64,000 bases of DNA. Origin: Desmonostoc vinosum HA7617-LM4. GTDB taxonomy: Bacteria; Cyanobacteriota; Cyanobacteriia; Cyanobacteriales; Nostocaceae. A program made the position numbers and the translations under genes. The stretch spans positions 1 through 64,000 of the forward strand of contig JAHHHC010000033.1 of the NCBI GenBank assembly GCA_019359515.1, in the 5' to 3' direction. Within the stretch, counting starts at the first letter, position 1, and every line of letters starts with the position of its first letter. The notes under the pieces are model-generated. The model searched no databases and was not told the DNA's origin. It was given only the letters and a program-made list of their open reading frames with translations. Positions 33,931 through 42,166 of the stretch are shown here, piece by piece.

Positions 33931-34722
33931 TTAATAAACTAATTTTAAACTTGCCATCATTAACAGAGAGTAAATAATAAATCTTAATGGTTTTTGCGGT
34001 GTAATTTGGCAAATTTTAGCACCTAGTAATACTCCTGGGATTGAGCCAATCCATATTGGTAATACTAAACTCCAATCAACAGTTCCTAATGTAAGATGTC
34101 CAATAGAGGTAAATAGTAATAAAATTGCTGCTTGGGAAATATCTGTACCAACTAACTTACGTGCATCTAAACGGAAAAATGCAATCAATATTAAGGCAAA
34201 CATTGAGCCAGACGAAACACTTGTTAGACCTACAATACAGCCTAAAAATGCTCCTATACATATACTTTGCAAGCGTCCTAGTTTAGTATTTAAGTCAAAT
34301 TTGGGAAGTTCAGGTAATTTAAATTTGGGGAAGATAGTTAACAGCAACATTTGCACCAATGCCAAAACTGTGACTAACAGAATTGTCATACCCAACAAGC
34401 GAAGAATAATGTTGTTCAGGTCATAATCTCCATTCTGTTTAATCAAGTGCAGCATTCCTACCCCAAGCAAAGAACCTGGAACACTCCCCCAAGCTAGCCA
34501 CTTTACCACCTGTATATCGAGGGTTTGTTGCTGCCAATGTTTGATACTGCCAACGAGTTTCATGGGAGTAGCCGCTACAACGTCAGAACTTACTGCTACT
34601 ACCGGAGGCACTTGAAAAATAAATATCAACATTGGCGTAATCAGTGAAGCGCCGCCAATACCTGTCAAACCAACAGTAATACCAACTAAAAAGCTGAAGA
34701 TAGGTAACAATAAAAAGTCCAT
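33931..34722 (-). CDS. TauE/SafE-family exporter 1
   Basis: 263 residues, about eight membrane helices. The N-terminus MDFLLLPIFSFLVGITVGLTG followed by GGASLITPMLIFIFQVPPVV and the repeat GAFLGCIVGLTSVSSGSMFA are the two signature halves of the TauE/SafE family, which exports sulfite, sulfoacetate or related anions. The ATG at 34722 follows GGAGT (minus strand). A second, divergent paralogue lies at 35969. Confidence 0.85.
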   Translation of the reverse strand: MDFLLLPIFSFLVGITVGLTGIGGASLITPMLIFIFQVPPVVAVSSDVVAATPMKLVGSIKHWQQQTLDIQVVKWLAWGSVPGSLLGVGMLHLIKQNGDYDLNNIILRLLGMTILLVTVLALVQMLLLTIFPKFKLPELPKFDLNTKLGRLQSICIGAFLGCIVGLTSVSSGSMFALILIAFFRLDARKLVGTDISQAAILLLFTSIGHLTLGTVDWSLVLPIWIGSIPGVLLGAKICQITPQKPLRFIIYSLLMMASLKLVY

Positions 34723-35068
34723 ACTCCTGTCCTTGACCGGGGTTTTGTAAATACGGCCTAGCTGAAATCAAAAGGCTGACTGTAACGCTGTTGTGCAGAC
34801 TGTCTCCTGCAACTCCAACTTTTGACCGATTTATTTAAAATTCTCTACAAAATCCTAAAATCTGATCGGCTTACCGTATTTTAATCTTAAAAATCCTAAA
34901 AGTCCATAGATATATGCGAGAATAAAAATATTTGGTTACAATATATACTTTTTGTCTAGCCTATTTACTTCTACAAGCCTGATTTAAGCTATATTTATAC
35001 TTCAGTGAGAGAATATATCGCGGTGTTTTGAAAAACTACATTAAAACAAGCGTAATACCGTATTCAAT
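34723..35068 (+). other. Divergent promoter region, no gene
   Basis: About 350 bp between the divergent exporter and PAP2 genes. It is AT-rich, with repeated AATCCTAAAA motifs around 34850-34905. No ORF and no clear operator palindrome were seen. Confidence 0.4.
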
Positions 35069-35827
35069 ATGGCAGAGTTAGAAAAAATCAACAACGACAA
35101 TCAAAAGCTACAAAAACCAGTAGGATTTGTGCAAAAATTGCTCACAACCCATTGGTCTTCTTTGTTAGTGCTGTTTGTGGGGATATACTTACCGCTACAA
35201 ATTTTTGGGTTGCTGGCGCTAGAAGTCAGACACAATGAGGGTGGTTTTCCTTGGGATTTACCGATTTTGGTAACGATTCATTCTGTAACACAGCCACAGT
35301 TGAGTGTATTCGCAGCGATACTCACAAAATTTGGTTCGTTTTGGACTGTGTTACCCATCCTAAGCGCGATCGCAATCATTTTACTATTACAACGTCGCTG
35401 GCGATCGTTCACCTATCTCATCGTTACTGCTGCTGGCAGTGCAGTTATTAACCGCACCGCAAAAGAATTTTGGCACAGAGTACGCCCTCATCTGTGGGAC
35501 TCAGTTGCACCGGAATCGAGTTATGCATTTCCCAGTGGTCATGCGATGACGAGTATGACATTGATGGCAATTTTGCTAGTTTTGACTTGGGGGAGTGTCT
35601 GGCGCTGGTTGGTGGTGATTTTAGGTGGCGTTTATATATTAGCTATTGCTTGGACGCGACTATATTTAGGAGTTCATTTTCCTAGTGATATTATCGCAGG
35701 TTGGATGGTAGCGATCGCTTGGGCAATTGGCGTGAGTTTAATTATCAGGCCCCATCTAAAACCAGCAAATATTGTCAGCGACCAGCAAGCGAGTGAAACA
35801 AAGTTGCTTCCTGAAGAACAGCAATAG
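35069..35827 (+). CDS. PAP2-family membrane phosphatase
   Basis: 252 residues with about six helices and the three PAP2 motifs: KEFWHRVRPH, YAFPSGHAMTS and WTRLYLGVHFPSDIIAG. These supply the Arg, His and Asp catalytic residues of lipid phosphatases such as undecaprenyl-pyrophosphate or phosphatidic-acid phosphatase. The active site would face the periplasm. Substrate cannot be decided. A polar tail follows the last helix. Confidence 0.9.
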   Translation: MAELEKINNDNQKLQKPVGFVQKLLTTHWSSLLVLFVGIYLPLQIFGLLALEVRHNEGGFPWDLPILVTIHSVTQPQLSVFAAILTKFGSFWTVLPILSAIAIILLLQRRWRSFTYLIVTAAGSAVINRTAKEFWHRVRPHLWDSVAPESSYAFPSGHAMTSMTLMAILLVLTWGSVWRWLVVILGGVYILAIAWTRLYLGVHFPSDIIAGWMVAIAWAIGVSLIIRPHLKPANIVSDQQASETKLLPEEQQ

Positions 35828-35968
35828 GGGTTAGAGTGTATCTCATATGAATTAAGATTAGATACTTTTCTTTTCATTAGAAACGTGCCATCTGCTATGA
35901 ATAAAACAAACACTTTCTTCGCCCCACTCCCCACTCCCCCATCATCATTGCGGCACGAGGTCTGAAAA

Positions 35969-36805
35969 TTGAACATCCTAGAATTGTCTTTACTTGTCTG
36001 GCTTGGGTCGTTCACTGCTGGTTTTATTGGGGCATTGACTGGGCTAGGTGGTGGAGTTATTGTTGTTCCTCTATTAACTTCAGTTTTTGGCGTTGATATT
36101 CGCTATGCTGTTGGAGCTTCCTTAGTTTCGGTAATTGCTACCAGTGCAGGTTCTGCCTCCACATATATTAAAAAAGGCTTAGCAAATTTACGCTTAGGAA
36201 TGTTTTTAGAAGTTGCAACCACTATTGGTGCTATATTGGGTGCTTTAATTGCAATGTTTGTTACTGTTAAAGTATTGACCATTGTGTTAGCAATTGTCTT
36301 ACTTTATTCTGCATACCTTTCTCAACAACCAAAGCAACAAAATCCAGAGAACGATATAGCTGATCCTCTGGCTGACTACCTGCAAATTAATGGCTCTTAC
36401 CCTATGGCAGAAGGTATAATAAACTACCAAGCTTATACAGTTTTAGGTGGATTTTCTGTAATGTTTATCGCTGGTATTATTTCCGGTTTGCTAGGTATTG
36501 GTTCAGGCGCATTTAAAGTTTTAGCGATGGATCAAGTTATGCGAATTCCATTCAAAGTATCTACTACTACTAGCAATTTTATGATTGGTGTGACTGCTGC
36601 GGCTTCAGCAGGAGTTTATCTCAACCGTGGTTATATCGACCCAGGATTATCCATGCCAGTGATGTTAGGAATATTACCAGGTGCTTTTTTAGGGGCAAGA
36701 GTTCTCATTGATACGAAAACACAGTTATTAAGAATTGTCTTTAGCCTAGTGTTAGTATTGATGGCATTGAAAATGGTTTATCAGGCTATCGTTGGAGGGC
36801 TTTAA
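35969..36805 (+). CDS. TauE/SafE-family exporter 2
   Basis: 278 residues with the family's paired motifs FTAGFIGALTGLGGGVIVVP and FIAGIISGLLGIGSGAFKVL. A central soluble loop (YLSQQPKQQNPENDIADPLA) separates the halves. This form is the usual partner of DUF1634 proteins, one of which lies downstream at 37556. The initiator is TTG at 35969 (ttgaacatcct); an ATG is not available before the first helix. Confidence 0.85.
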   Translation: MNILELSLLVWLGSFTAGFIGALTGLGGGVIVVPLLTSVFGVDIRYAVGASLVSVIATSAGSASTYIKKGLANLRLGMFLEVATTIGAILGALIAMFVTVKVLTIVLAIVLLYSAYLSQQPKQQNPENDIADPLADYLQINGSYPMAEGIINYQAYTVLGGFSVMFIAGIISGLLGIGSGAFKVLAMDQVMRIPFKVSTTTSNFMIGVTAAASAGVYLNRGYIDPGLSMPVMLGILPGAFLGARVLIDTKTQLLRIVFSLVLVLMALKMVYQAIVGGL

Positions 36806-36888
36806 GAGAGGACAGGAAATCAGAAAACCTGTTCCCTTATTCATTGTATAGCTACAGTTTTCTATTGAAATTTAAAAGAGTTTAATAA

Positions 36889-37461
36889 ATGAAACTACTA
36901 TCTAACTCTCATAGTCAAGCTCACTTCCCACAAAATTTAATTATTATTGGAACTTTTTTAAGCTTGATATCTTTATTTGGACAACCATTAAATGTTCAAG
37001 CTTTAGCTACTAATTATCAAATTTCTCAGAATACTACACAATCAAAAACAATACCTGCCAATCGTCTAGTAATAGGTGGTATAAATCTCTCAATGTCTGA
37101 GCAGCAAGTCAGAAAAATTTTAGGTAAGCCGCTTAGTATCAAAAATGGCTATGAAGAAATAGCTGGTAAAACTAGAACTCTTCAATATAGAGGTTTAACA
37201 GTTAAGTTACTTGAAGATGTTAAACCCACAAATAAATTTTTTGTGTATGAAATAGAAGCTAATAGTTCTAAATATATTACTATCGATGGCGTCAAAGTAG
37301 GCGATAGTGTTGCAAAAGTAATAAAAATATATGGAAACCCTCAATCAACCGATACTAATATTTTTAATTATGAAGTTGATAGTACTAGCCCTATATACTT
37401 TAATTTCACCATTGATAATGGTAAGGTAAAAAAAATTCTTTTTGGTGATTTTTTGGGTTAG
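36889..37461 (+). CDS. Exported protein with two BamE/SmpA-like repeats
   Basis: 190 residues. A signal peptide (FPQNLIIIGTFLSLISLFG, cleavage near VQA) is followed by two similar units: NLSMSEQQVRKILGKPLSIK and GVKVGDSVAKVIKIYGNPQS. The pattern 'G-hydrophobic-S-x2-x-V-x-x-I-x-G-x-P' resembles BamE/SmpA-type folds. It sits between the exporter and the DUF1634 gene on the same strand, but a shared role is unproven. Confidence 0.55.
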   Translation: MKLLSNSHSQAHFPQNLIIIGTFLSLISLFGQPLNVQALATNYQISQNTTQSKTIPANRLVIGGINLSMSEQQVRKILGKPLSIKNGYEEIAGKTRTLQYRGLTVKLLEDVKPTNKFFVYEIEANSSKYITIDGVKVGDSVAKVIKIYGNPQSTDTNIFNYEVDSTSPIYFNFTIDNGKVKKILFGDFLG

Positions 37462-37555
37462 TACAAAACTATTCACCCCAGGGCGAACAATCGTTCAATA
37501 AAAACCAGGAATTTGAGAACGTGTTCACAAATCACTCAGGATTTAATTGGTGTTT

Positions 37556-38065
37556 ATGAACCAAAATTTAGATGAAAAAAATGCGCTGATAGCAACTTTA
37601 CCATTACAGTCAGTAAATGTTGGCTCTAACATAGACACATTAACTCAGCCTTGTCTAGAAACTTCAGACACTAAAAACAAAAAATCGCAGTTATTGCAAA
37701 ACCCACATCTACTCGATATTTTATTAAGTTATTTACTGAAATATAGTGTTTTGCTAGTCAGTGCTGTTGTGTTATTAGGCGGTATACTTTATCTGTTACG
37801 TCACGGAGCAGAACCTACTCAATACCAGTTTTTTCATGGTGAACCACCCGAGTTTCGCTCTTTTGGTGGTGTCATAACAACAGCCTTATCTGGTAATGAT
37901 CTGGGAATAATTCAGTTAGGACTTTTACTACTCATCGCCACACCGATTTTACGTGTAGTGGTGTCTTTAGTAGTGTTTGTCAAACAACAAAACTGGATTT
38001 ACGTAACCATTACTGCGTTAGTCTTGACGGCTTTGATTTACAGCTTGCTAGGAGCATACCTGTGA
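37556..38065 (+). CDS. DUF1634 membrane protein
   Basis: 169 residues from MNQNLDEKNALI (a TTG nine bases upstream is possible). After a polar N-terminal region, three helices are visible: VLLVSAVVLLGGILYLL, LGIIQLGLLLLIATPILRVV and WIYVTITALVLTALIYSL. The middle GIIQLGLLLLIATPILRV is the DUF1634 signature. DUF1634 genes commonly lie next to TauE/SafE exporters, as here, and may encode a partner subunit. Confidence 0.8.
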   Translation: MNQNLDEKNALIATLPLQSVNVGSNIDTLTQPCLETSDTKNKKSQLLQNPHLLDILLSYLLKYSVLLVSAVVLLGGILYLLRHGAEPTQYQFFHGEPPEFRSFGGVITTALSGNDLGIIQLGLLLLIATPILRVVVSLVVFVKQQNWIYVTITALVLTALIYSLLGAYL

Positions 38066-38114
38066 AAGGGAACAGGGAACGCTTAACAGGGAACAGTGAT
38101 GAATCAATTCAAAA

Positions 38115-39460
38115 TTCAAACTAACGCTTCTGTCTGACCGAGGAACGAGGCGCAAGCCCCTGGCTTCAGACATGGGAATAAGCCGATAGGGGGCTTTAGC
38201 CGCAGTGAAAAAAGCAGTACATCGAAAATCAGAAGAATGTCTAATTACACCGTCCGAAAACTCAAAATTGGCAATACAGAGCAGATGCAAAATCTGAGCC
38301 GTGCTGCTGGCGAGTTGTACTCAAGGACGGTGGTTAGCTTTTGGCGCACAGTCCGCAAGCAGGACTTGTGGCTCAAGCCTTCATCGCTTATGCGCTGGCT
38401 ACCCAATGATTCAGAGAATCGTCTTCATGCTCACTCTGCCGACGCAGTGGTGCAGAACTTCTTTGCCTCGCTTAAATCATGGCGGGAACGTCGCAAGAGT
38501 GATCAAGACGCTCGCCCGCCACGCCGCCGCAAATGGTTCTACAAAGTGCAGTGGAAATCTTCAGCCATCAAGGTCAAAGACGGCAAGCTACGCCTATCTA
38601 ACGGACAGGGCAATGAGCCTGTGATCATTGATTGGGCTTTCTATGTGCCCAAATTAGTAGAGATGGGCTGGGATGGCAAGCAATACGAGATCCGCGCTTG
38701 CTATGCCACCGTTGAACCTGTCGCTGTTTTTGATGGCATTGTGGCGGCTGTAGACATGGGAGAAATACATCTAGCGGTTGCTCACGATGGGGAGCAAACC
38801 TATATCCTCAATGGGCGGGCGCTGAGAGCCAAGCGGCAGTATCAGAACCGTCTCAAGGCAAAGCTTTCAAGCCGCATCGATCAGATGAAGCGCGGCTCCA
38901 ATCGTCGCAAGCGGTTAGTCCGCTCCAAACAGCGGCAATTGGCAAAGCTGAACAATCAGATCAAAGATATTCAGCACAAGCAGACTACCAGACTTGTCTC
39001 AACGTTCAAATCTAGAAACGTTCAGACCGTTGTAATTGGCGACATTCGAGACATACGTTCGTCTGTCGATTACGGCAACAGAGCGAATCAGAAGATTCAT
39101 CAAATGTTGCACGGGCAGACTCGGCAGATGCTTACCTACAAGGCTGAAAAGCTGGGGATGCGGGTCGAGTTGATTGATGAGCGGTATACCACTCAGACGT
39201 GTCCATCGTGCGGCAAACGCCACAAACCTAAAAACCGCCTCTACAAATGTCGCTGCGGCTTCAGGTTTCATCGTGATGGCGTGGGAGCAATCAACATTCG
39301 CAAAAAGTATCTGGGATGCATGGACATCCCCGTAGTTGGCGTTATGGCTGCGCCCATTGGGTTGAGATTCAGACCTCATACTCAGTGTAGCTCCGTCCGC
39401 TCGCTCTTCGCCGGACAGTGAAACAATCCCCTTGCTTTAGCAATGGGGAGACAGTCAAAC
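38115..39460 (+). mobile_element. TnpB-only IS200/IS605-type element
   Basis: The element carries tnpB but no tnpA. The left end near 38117-38165 folds as a palindrome containing GACCGAGGAACGAGGCGCAA. The right end has the hairpin CCCC-TTGCTTTAGCAA-TGGGG at 39428-39447, then AGACAGTCAAAC. The right 150 bp, overlapping the end of tnpB, should encode the guide (omega) RNA by analogy with related elements. Without TnpA it cannot transpose by itself. Confidence 0.7.
38237..39421 (+). CDS. tnpB: TnpB RNA-guided nuclease
   Basis: 394 residues. The RuvC-I Asp is in GIVAAVDMGEIHLAV. The RuvC-II position has VVIGDIRDIR (Asp rather than Glu, as in one branch of the family). The zinc ribbon is CPSCGKRHKPKNRLYKCRCG and RuvC-III is FHRDGVGAINI. 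TnpB uses an RNA from the element's right end to cut DNA next to a short target-adjacent motif and so preserves the element. The frame is intact and full length. The extra tail SVRSLFAGQ reads into the right end. Confidence 0.9.
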   Translation: MSNYTVRKLKIGNTEQMQNLSRAAGELYSRTVVSFWRTVRKQDLWLKPSSLMRWLPNDSENRLHAHSADAVVQNFFASLKSWRERRKSDQDARPPRRRKWFYKVQWKSSAIKVKDGKLRLSNGQGNEPVIIDWAFYVPKLVEMGWDGKQYEIRACYATVEPVAVFDGIVAAVDMGEIHLAVAHDGEQTYILNGRALRAKRQYQNRLKAKLSSRIDQMKRGSNRRKRLVRSKQRQLAKLNNQIKDIQHKQTTRLVSTFKSRNVQTVVIGDIRDIRSSVDYGNRANQKIHQMLHGQTRQMLTYKAEKLGMRVELIDERYTTQTCPSCGKRHKPKNRLYKCRCGFRFHRDGVGAINIRKKYLGCMDIPVVGVMAAPIGLRFRPHTQCSSVRSLFAGQ

Positions 39461-39517
39461 TAGACTTTTGTGAGCTTTTATTTTAAAGTACGGTAAGTTG
39501 ATAGAATTTATGTGTTT

Positions 39518-39946
39518 ATGATTGGTACTGAAAAAAAAGGTCAAGAGTCATTGTTGCAAGCTACAGATAGCTTACCTACAACTCTGTTGCAGAAGCTTAG
39601 AGGCGGATTTTTTTTGGTTATTGGATATTTATTGTCACCGTTGTGTTGGTGGAATGACTTAATATTCAATTTACCTATAGCTTATTTTTTCGGTTATATT
39701 TGTAGCCTTTTTGCTTCTAAGTTACTTATGCCCGGTGTCATTGTTGGTTACTGGCTATCTAATATTATTGGTATTCTCTTGATGCAAGCAGGTGCAATTG
39801 ATGTTTTCCAGAAACAGTCCCAAGAACACGATCTCAAAAAAGAATTATTGACAGGATTGATTTCTTCAACTGCGTATACCTTTTTTATCTTAATATTAAT
39901 TCAGTGCAAAATTCTTGAAACTCCTAACTTCTTTTCGGGTAGTTAG
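39518..39946 (+). CDS. Small hypothetical membrane protein
   Basis: 142 residues from MIGTEKKGQESLL (GTG two codons upstream is possible). About three helices: FFLVIGYLLSPLCWWNDLIF, SKLLMPGVIVGYWLSNIIGI and a C-terminal LISSTAYTFFILILIQC. No family was recognised. The gene begins about 60 bp after the TnpB element's right end, which may have displaced its original promoter. Confidence 0.55.
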   Translation: MIGTEKKGQESLLQATDSLPTTLLQKLRGGFFLVIGYLLSPLCWWNDLIFNLPIAYFFGYICSLFASKLLMPGVIVGYWLSNIIGILLMQAGAIDVFQKQSQEHDLKKELLTGLISSTAYTFFILILIQCKILETPNFFSGS

Positions 39947-39957
39947 AGGTTATTTAT

Positions 39958-40012
39958 GTAGTCCACTAGTGGCGTGGCAAGGCTAAAATAGTGTAATAGC
40001 TGTAGGTTAGGT
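39958..40012. repeat. Single end of a MITE family (TAGTGGCGTGGCAAG)
   Basis: CCACTAGTGGCGTGGCAAGG matches the terminal inverted repeat of complete copies at 58705 and 55573. No opposite end was seen nearby. Confidence 0.5.
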
Positions 40013-40237
40013 TGAGCGAAGCGAAACCCAACATTGATCTCGGTGTTGGGTTTACCCTGCAGGAAGCCGCCCTCCGGGCGTCTACGTTCCTCAAATGCCA
40101 TTGATACCAAGCTTAACGCGCTTCTGTTGACCTAAAATATTGACTGCTATCTGACGCAATACTGCAAAATTTTGTGAGGCATTATCTTTTCTAATCAGAC
40201 AGTCATCCTCGTTTAATGCTACATCAAGTACCCTAAA

Positions 40238-40879
40238 TTAGTTAATTTTGCTCGCTTTCAACGCATCAGCAACAAGTTTACATGTTGCTGCCTTGGGATC
40301 GGGTGACTGAAGAAAAGATTCTAAGCAGGCAACATTAGTTTTGACTAATTGTCTTTGCTCATTTGACAAAGGTTTATTAGCCCGCTGACTGAATTCAATC
40401 GCAACCTGATAAATCTTAATTGCCTCTTGAAAGTTACGAAGCTTTGTACTCAATGATTCTTTTGGATCGACTGTATGCACATTTGTCATGCTCCGAGACA
40501 TAGCATAGCCTAAAAGAGCCTCGTTAGTAGGCATGAATGCTATTGATTCGCCAAAACCTTTAGCTGCTGCACCCCAATCATTATTTGCTTGTGCATCTAA
40601 AGCTACTTTGAGAAGCCTTTTTGATTGCAGTTCCAAATTGGCATCAGTTTTCTTCAATTGACTCAAAAGACCATCTACATCTAGTAAGTTTCCTTGATAA
40701 GGTAGGCTTTTTGAATTACTAGTTTTTTCTCCACTAGAGGAACTTTGCGTTACCTTTTGATCATTGTTCTGAGCCGATTGTGTCGGGAGCTTAGTTGAAG
40801 TACATGCACTTAAAAGCAGGATGACATGGCAACCCATGAGCAGAACTAAGCTGTAACATTTATTTGAATTTTTAATCAT
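40238..40879 (-). CDS. Lipoprotein with helical repeat region
   Basis: 213 residues from MIKNSNKCYSLVLLMG. The signal ends in a lipobox LLSAC, so it is probably lipid-anchored. A Ser/Gln-rich linker is followed by a TPR-like helical part (ALDAQANNDWGAAAKGFGES, NFQEAIKIYQVAIEFSQRAN). Its start overlaps the stop of the upstream transpeptidase gene by eight bases, so the two are co-translated; a cell-wall role is inferred from that. Confidence 0.7.
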   Translation of the reverse strand: MIKNSNKCYSLVLLMGCHVILLLSACTSTKLPTQSAQNNDQKVTQSSSSGEKTSNSKSLPYQGNLLDVDGLLSQLKKTDANLELQSKRLLKVALDAQANNDWGAAAKGFGESIAFMPTNEALLGYAMSRSMTNVHTVDPKESLSTKLRNFQEAIKIYQVAIEFSQRANKPLSNEQRQLVKTNVACLESFLQSPDPKAATCKLVADALKASKIN

Positions 40880-41492
40880 AATACCTATTGAATATGATAG
40901 TTCCAACACTTAACCCATCACCTTTACGATGATTGAATAGATAATTATAAATTTTTGTCCAGTATGGAACATCCTTAACAGTCACGCATCCATCTGAAAC
41001 GCTGCCAGTATGAAGGAAGCGAGTATCCAAAGTATTTGCTCCTCCTTTACGAATACGAAACCAACATCTTGCATACGGAGTTTGAGCGAGGTATGCGTCT
41101 CCAAATTCAACATGCGGGTAATCTGGAATTTCCAAATCATAGGTGCCATCCGGCAAGTCTGGATTTGGAGTAAAGACAGCCCAAATCGGCCCAACTTGAT
41201 ATGATCCAGTTCCATACCAAAGGTGAGTTGTTTTCGGATTAAAAATTACTGTTGCAGATGGAAGGTGTTGTCCATCCACTAAATAAGACGATCCATCAGA
41301 CTTACGAGTCACGCTAAACTCGGTATCTTTATGGTCAAGACTTTCATAAGGAATAAAGTAATCTCTATTATTCTCCATTCTCAAGTAATTCACCTTCAAA
41401 TAGTGGGGTAACTGTACTTGCTGATTATCCCTGCTTCGTTTGACAAGAGTCCATCCTTTTCCATCTGCTTGAGTCAAAAACTTAACTGCCAT
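40872..41492 (-). CDS. L,D-transpeptidase-like (YkuD-fold) protein
   Basis: 206 residues without a clear signal peptide. The catalytic segment RFLHTGSVSDGCVTVKDVPY has the His...Ser-x-Gly-Cys arrangement of YkuD-type L,D-transpeptidases, which cross-link or anchor to peptidoglycan. Upstream strands (SSYLVDGQHLPSATVIFNPK, YGTGSYQVGPIWAVFTPNP) fit the fold. Lack of an export signal is odd for such an enzyme. It is the first gene of a pair with the lipoprotein. Confidence 0.65.
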   Translation of the reverse strand: MAVKFLTQADGKGWTLVKRSRDNQQVQLPHYLKVNYLRMENNRDYFIPYESLDHKDTEFSVTRKSDGSSYLVDGQHLPSATVIFNPKTTHLWYGTGSYQVGPIWAVFTPNPDLPDGTYDLEIPDYPHVEFGDAYLAQTPYARCWFRIRKGGANTLDTRFLHTGSVSDGCVTVKDVPYWTKIYNYLFNHRKGDGLSVGTIIFNRYYD

Positions 41493-41530
41493 AATATAAA
41501 CCTCATTCTTGTTAAGAGTTTAACTATTTA

Positions 41531-41645
41531 TTAGACGGAAACTTTCTGCTTAATTACCCGATTTAGGATATTTATGCAAATTTTTCCACTTAATACCCAG
41601 ATTTAGATATTATATAGAAAGTTTCCGTCTAATTACCCGATTTAT
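41531..41645. promoter_or_regulatory. Repeat cluster upstream of the transpeptidase gene
   Basis: A perfect 17-bp inverted repeat (TTAGACGGAAACTTTCT at 41531-41547, AGAAAGTTTCCGTCTAA at 41616-41632) encloses direct repeats of TAATTACCCGATTTA at 41551, 41591 (variant) and 41630, spaced 39-40 bp. The array lies 40-150 bp upstream of the minus-strand start and could be a regulatory site. Confidence 0.5.
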
Positions 41646-42166
41646 AGCGATCGCACGCAAATTATCAAGAGCGATAAGAAAAGATAAAACCTTGCTAGGG
41701 CCAATTGAAAGCTTCACTTATCTCGCCTACCGTAAGGCACATTCAGCAAATCAATCGCCCGTTTCTTCCGCGTGGGCGGATACAAGCGTCACTACACAAG
41801 TATTCATTTGGTAATGTGCGTTATGGAAATTAGGCCTAGCACACCAAATATATTGGATAGTGGGGCGCTTGGCGATAACACACCCTACTAAGCTAATCTG
41901 CCTTTAACTTGCATAATCCTTTGCCTCAGAAAGACGCAAAGAGAAGTTGCGTGCGGGGGTTCCCCCCGTTGAGCAAACTTCGGAGGACGCGCTTAAGGGG
42001 AGACGCGGGGATGCAATTTGAATGATTATTAGCTTACTGTGTTCTCTGTTCCCTTTGTTAGTAACGCAATACCAATTTGAGCAGATTGCAAATGGCGTTA
42101 TAGATTAATAATATATCTGCAATACCGGACTTGTTCTGGCTCGGTTTCAATAGCGAAGGTTTGGAT
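41646..42166 (+). other. Intergenic region, no gene seen
   Basis: Mixed sequence with degenerate dispersed repeats (for example around 41940-42010, GGGGTTCCCCCCGTTGAGC). No ORF of note. The M50 protease promoter should lie near its right end. Confidence 0.4.

Noticed and set aside
38237-39421. TnpB as catalytically dead because RuvC-II has Asp instead of Glu
   Set aside because: The GD form is recalled from other members of this TnpB branch, and an acidic residue is still present, so inactivation cannot be claimed.
41550-41645. CRISPR-like array
   Set aside because: Only three 15-bp repeats with 24-25-bp gaps, one repeat imperfect, no cas genes, and an inverted repeat encloses them.
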